This document shows positions 61,289 through 64,000 of a DNA stretch of 64,000 bases, in pieces. The position numbers and the translations under genes are program-made. Position 1 is the stretch's first letter, and every line of letters begins with the position of its first letter. The stretch comes from Micromonospora sp. Llam0. Lineage in GTDB: Bacteria > Actinomycetota > Actinomycetes > Mycobacteriales > Micromonosporaceae. A model generated the notes under the pieces. That model did not search any database. It was not told the DNA's origin and saw only the letters and a list, made by a program, of their open reading frames with translations. The stretch spans positions 5,518,001 to 5,582,000 of the forward strand of contig NZ_RJJY01000001.1 in the NCBI RefSeq assembly GCF_003751085.1. The letters are read 5' to 3'.

Positions 61289-63910
61289 TCACAAGTATTC
61301 GGCTGCGAGCTTGCACAAGTGTATGGGCGCCGGATGTAGCGTGGCCTGTTCGGTGTGCAGGTAGCTGCGTCGCAGCAGTTGGGTGAGGTCGGCGAACGCG
61401 TCCGGCGTATCGGTGGCTTGCAGGAAGACGGGAAGGATCTCGAGCGGGGTTTCGTTGGATGCCCGGAAGCGGTGGTTGGCGAGCACGTCGGGGTCGATCT
61501 TGGTTGCGGTGAGGGGGGTCTGCATCTGTTCGGCGCGGGGGTTGATCGAGTAGTAGACGTGGTCGTCGAAGGTGTAGAGGCCGTCACCGCGCGGGCTGTG
61601 CGTGTCGTAGTCGGGTGGGAATCCCAGTGCCACCTCCTGGGTTGTGTTCCGGTCTCGGACGCGGATGATCCTCAGGCCTGGGCATTGCTGGGGTGTGAGG
61701 AACGGCGGGGGTGGCTGGTCGTCGTCGAAGGTGTGCCCAGGGAGCACGAGCCTGTTGCCGGCGATGTTCTTGTCCTGGATCCAGTTCCATCCCCATTTGC
61801 GGAACCCGTATGCTTTGACGAAGACGGCGCGGTCGTGCTCGTCGATGACGGAGGTTTCGTCGACACCGAGGACGTTGGAGAGAAACCGCGATAGGATCGC
61901 CTGCTGGTGTTTTCCTGCCGGTATGCGTCCTTTTCCGGCGGCCAGGGCTTGGGGCAGGTCGCTGTAGGGCATGGGCGGCACGGGCGTGTCGCTGGTCGTG
62001 GCGAGGTGGGCGGTGGGCTCGCCTTCGGGGGGCATGCGTACGACGAGCGGCACGCACGCGCCGTCGAGGTGGTGTAGCCATACCCCGACCAGTTCCGTGC
62101 CGGCCAGCGCCTCGTCCAATTGTGGGCGGCCGAGACGGCCGAGTTGGCGCAGGGCGTCGAGGACGGATGCGGAGGCGCGGTGGATGGTGCCCTTGGTGAA
62201 GATCGTGCCGGGGTACGGGGTGGGAGTCTTCTTCGGATTCGCTGGAGGGTTGGTCGGCGGCTTGAACCTGATGGCGGGTTTCATGCACTGTAGCCGCCGT
62301 CCGCTGCGGGCGAATGCCTTCTTCAAGGCGGGCTTGGGGTCGATGGTGCGGGTGCGGGCGAAGTGGTCGGGGCCGTGGAGTTCGAAGATCGCTGCGACGC
62401 GCTGGCTCGCGGGGCCGATCTGGTTCTGTACGTGGTTGGCGTGACTGCCTCGGAGGGTGGCGACTGAGCGGTCCTTGCCGGGGCGTTCGATGCCGGCCCC
62501 TAGGGCGCCGACCTCGCGTAGGTGGACGGTGAGGTTGAGGTCTCCGGTGAAGCGGATGGTGGCGGGGTCAGCGGGGTCTGGGTGGGGTTCGAGTCCCTGG
62601 TGCAGTTGCAGGGCGGCGAGTATGGCCTGGCGGGTGTCGTCGGACTGCGTCCACAGTTCCAGGGCGTAGGCTTCGGCGGTGTCGTGGGTGGGCGTGATGT
62701 GCCTGGCGGGTCGCGTTCCGACGCGTCGGGCTTCGGGCAACGGCTGGATCCCCAGCGGCTGAAGGATATTCGCGAGCTGTTCACGGACGTGCATGTGATC
62801 GGCGGGGACGAAGCCGGTTTTGGCTCCGTGTCGCAGCGACCGTGCCTTGCGCTTACCGTCCTCGTCGGGCTTGAACTGATCCAGAACGTCGAAGTCTTCT
62901 GCGTCGCTCTTGGTGCCTTCGGAGTAGAGGATGTAGGCGTGGATCCTGCCTTCCTCGTGGGCGGCCCGGGGGTCAGCGAACACCTTTTCCGGCGATGGAA
63001 ATGTTAGGTGGGTAAGACGTCCCAGCGTGCTGGCCAGTCCGGGGGTCCACTGCCAGGTCTTTTGGCCTCCATTGACGTACCGGTGCTGCGCCTTGGCGGC
63101 CAGCAGCGTATGCGCTCCGCGTTCGTCGAGGAATCCGTCGGGGGCATGCAGCAGGATGGTGGCACCGGCGGGACCGTCGCCGCGTTGGGGGATGTAGGCC
63201 ACGGGCTGCAAGGGAAAGCGGCTGCTGGTCAGGTCCGCGTGGATGCTGGGCAGCCCTCGGTGGGGAATCGTCTCGACGTGAAATTCGATCTTGGCTGTGG
63301 CCAGGCCGCCGCCGGTCTGGGGAACCTTGGAGAAGGGCAGCAGCACGAGGCTGCGGTGGTTGTTTGGGCTGGGTGGGCCGAGTAGTGACTCGCGTGGCTT
63401 GCCGACCAGGTGGAGCCCGTGCTCGCGTACGTACTGGGCTAGGAGGGTGGGGAGCAGGTCGTACATGTACTCCGACGGGGCTGCCGTGCCGTTGGGACGC
63501 TGGGCGTGGCCGAAGGCATTGATTGGAGTGTCGTCGAACCGCAGGTCGGCCGGATCGAAGGCGTCCCACCAGTCGGTGGTGCTGTCGGGGGCGACGGCAG
63601 TGCTGGCCCAGGCTCCGATGGCGACGGTGAGGATGGCGGGGTCGACATCGGTGAATGCCACGATGAACCGGTCGTCGGCGAGGTCCCAGTTGACGTGGAT
63701 GACGGCGGGGTCGATGCCGAGGAGAAGGCCGACGAGGCTGCGGGTGGGCAGTGAGAAGCCGGGCTTGATCTCCGGCCTGGCGTGGTACTCCCGGGTTAGC
63801 AAATCCAGCCACGGTTTCGGAAAACTGGCGACCTTGCAGTGGACGTCCCAGCGGGCGTCGGGGGCGAGCGTGAATGCGGTCAGCTGCATCCGGTCACTGA
63901 TCTTGGCCAC
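61289..63910 (-). CDS. pPIWI_RE module protein (prokaryotic PIWI with conserved Arg and Glu)
   Basis: An 873-residue protein. The N-terminal third (TAFTLAPDARWDVHCKVASFP, then FSLPTRSLVGLLLG) matches the pPIWI_RE X domain (DUF3962). The middle has a MID-like part, and the C-terminal third is the RNase-H-like PIWI domain (DUF3893). Its diagnostic residues are visible: R750 in LRIIRVRD, YYSI (786-789), E824 in PLEILPVF and the end PAPIHLCKLAAEYL. pPIWI_RE proteins are predicted nucleic-acid-guided or R-loop-recognising defence proteins, normally encoded with a helicase and a nuclease. The GTG start at 63910 overlaps an upstream partner gene by 17 bp. The identification rests on recalled family patterns. 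Confidence 0.85.
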   Translation of the reverse strand: MAKISDRMQLTAFTLAPDARWDVHCKVASFPKPWLDLLTREYHARPEIKPGFSLPTRSLVGLLLGIDPAVIHVNWDLADDRFIVAFTDVDPAILTVAIGAWASTAVAPDSTTDWWDAFDPADLRFDDTPINAFGHAQRPNGTAAPSEYMYDLLPTLLAQYVREHGLHLVGKPRESLLGPPSPNNHRSLVLLPFSKVPQTGGGLATAKIEFHVETIPHRGLPSIHADLTSSRFPLQPVAYIPQRGDGPAGATILLHAPDGFLDERGAHTLLAAKAQHRYVNGGQKTWQWTPGLASTLGRLTHLTFPSPEKVFADPRAAHEEGRIHAYILYSEGTKSDAEDFDVLDQFKPDEDGKRKARSLRHGAKTGFVPADHMHVREQLANILQPLGIQPLPEARRVGTRPARHITPTHDTAEAYALELWTQSDDTRQAILAALQLHQGLEPHPDPADPATIRFTGDLNLTVHLREVGALGAGIERPGKDRSVATLRGSHANHVQNQIGPASQRVAAIFELHGPDHFARTRTIDPKPALKKAFARSGRRLQCMKPAIRFKPPTNPPANPKKTPTPYPGTIFTKGTIHRASASVLDALRQLGRLGRPQLDEALAGTELVGVWLHHLDGACVPLVVRMPPEGEPTAHLATTSDTPVPPMPYSDLPQALAAGKGRIPAGKHQQAILSRFLSNVLGVDETSVIDEHDRAVFVKAYGFRKWGWNWIQDKNIAGNRLVLPGHTFDDDQPPPPFLTPQQCPGLRIIRVRDRNTTQEVALGFPPDYDTHSPRGDGLYTFDDHVYYSINPRAEQMQTPLTATKIDPDVLANHRFRASNETPLEILPVFLQATDTPDAFADLTQLLRRSYLHTEQATLHPAPIHLCKLAAEYL

Positions 63911-64000
63911 GTGGCTGCTTCCTTCGGGATCCGAGTGGCTGGCTGGTCTGTACGAGGTGGCACATCAGTTCCCACACGGCTACGTTGACGGCGTGTCGAT
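63894..64000 (-). CDS. C-terminal end of the gene upstream of pPIWI_RE (start off the window)
   Basis: A frame enters from the right edge and ends at TGA 63894-63896, giving 34 residues that include HAVNVAVWELMCHLVQ and a basic tail SRRKQPRGQ. It overlaps the pPIWI_RE start by 17 bp, the spacing typical of translational coupling. From the known organisation of pPIWI_RE loci it should be the helicase or nuclease partner, but too little is present to identify it. Confidence 0.55.
   Translation of the reverse strand, partial: RHAVNVAVWELMCHLVQTSQPLGSRRKQPRGQDQ

Noticed and set aside
62583..62597. A 15-base identity between the tRNA-Arg T arm (57364-57378) and the pPIWI_RE gene, which could suggest an attachment-site copy
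   Set aside because: It lies inside conserved coding sequence, does not extend to the tRNA 3' end and is short enough to be chance in GC-rich DNA.

Overview
The window is high-GC actinobacterial DNA. Codon use, SigE-type sigma factors, LAL-type LuxR regulators, a Scr1/DUF397 pair, F420/LLM oxidoreductases, GTG/TTG starts and uninterrupted antisense frames all point to a filamentous actinomycete, most likely of the Micromonosporaceae. This is inferred from gene style only; no species is claimed.

Layout. (1) 1-5,780 is the end of an integrated element: a tyrosine-recombinase fragment, an IS630-family insertion, a short WD40 membrane protein, an unknown membrane protein, a small orphan protein and a large serine integrase. 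The integrase start abuts a SigE-like sigma factor gene whose region 4.2 is cut off, so the element's right attachment site lies inside that gene. (2) 5,762-10,657 is chromosome: the broken sigma factor, a frameshifted secreted protein, an LLM-oxidoreductase/hemerythrin fusion with a divergent MarR regulator, a VWA protein and a small acidic protein. (3) 10,807-19,014 holds an LAL regulator, a caspase-like protease with a large C-terminal extension, a 75-aa protein, a small LuxR regulator and a conserved unknown protein; this may be a regulated protease module. (4) 19,093-30,479 is mostly housekeeping: tRNA-Ser, deoD, tadA, prephenate dehydrogenase, mtnA, a PHP phosphoesterase, an EamA transporter, a DUF885 hydrolase, a Cys-rich four-helix protein, a STAS/anti-sigma pair and DoxX.

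(5) 30,607-39,778 carries three large exported phosphoester-type enzymes (ExeM/5'-nucleotidase, PhoX, phytase-like), suggesting phosphate scavenging. (6) 39,887-48,778 carries the DUF5753/DUF397 pair, then a tryptophan-dioxygenase-like haem protein, a PobA-like flavin monooxygenase, a methyltransferase, a glycosyltransferase, a Nudix hydrolase, an orphan Dam-type methylase and an NmrA-type oxidoreductase. The central genes look like a small tailoring or natural-product cluster. (7) 48,916-57,102 has HxlR, DUF5995, a second LAL regulator, a short class III cyclase whose frame runs antisense into a secreted trypsin-like protease, and a Bcr/CflA efflux pump.

(8) tRNA-Ser(GCT) and tRNA-Arg(ACG) at 57.2-57.4 kb mark the start of a second accessory island: transposase debris, a 1.5-kb stretch without a convincing gene, an AT-richer unknown membrane protein, and at the right edge a pPIWI_RE gene (prokaryotic PIWI with conserved R and E) overlapping the end of an upstream partner. 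That predicted defence locus, cut by the window edge, is the most notable item here.
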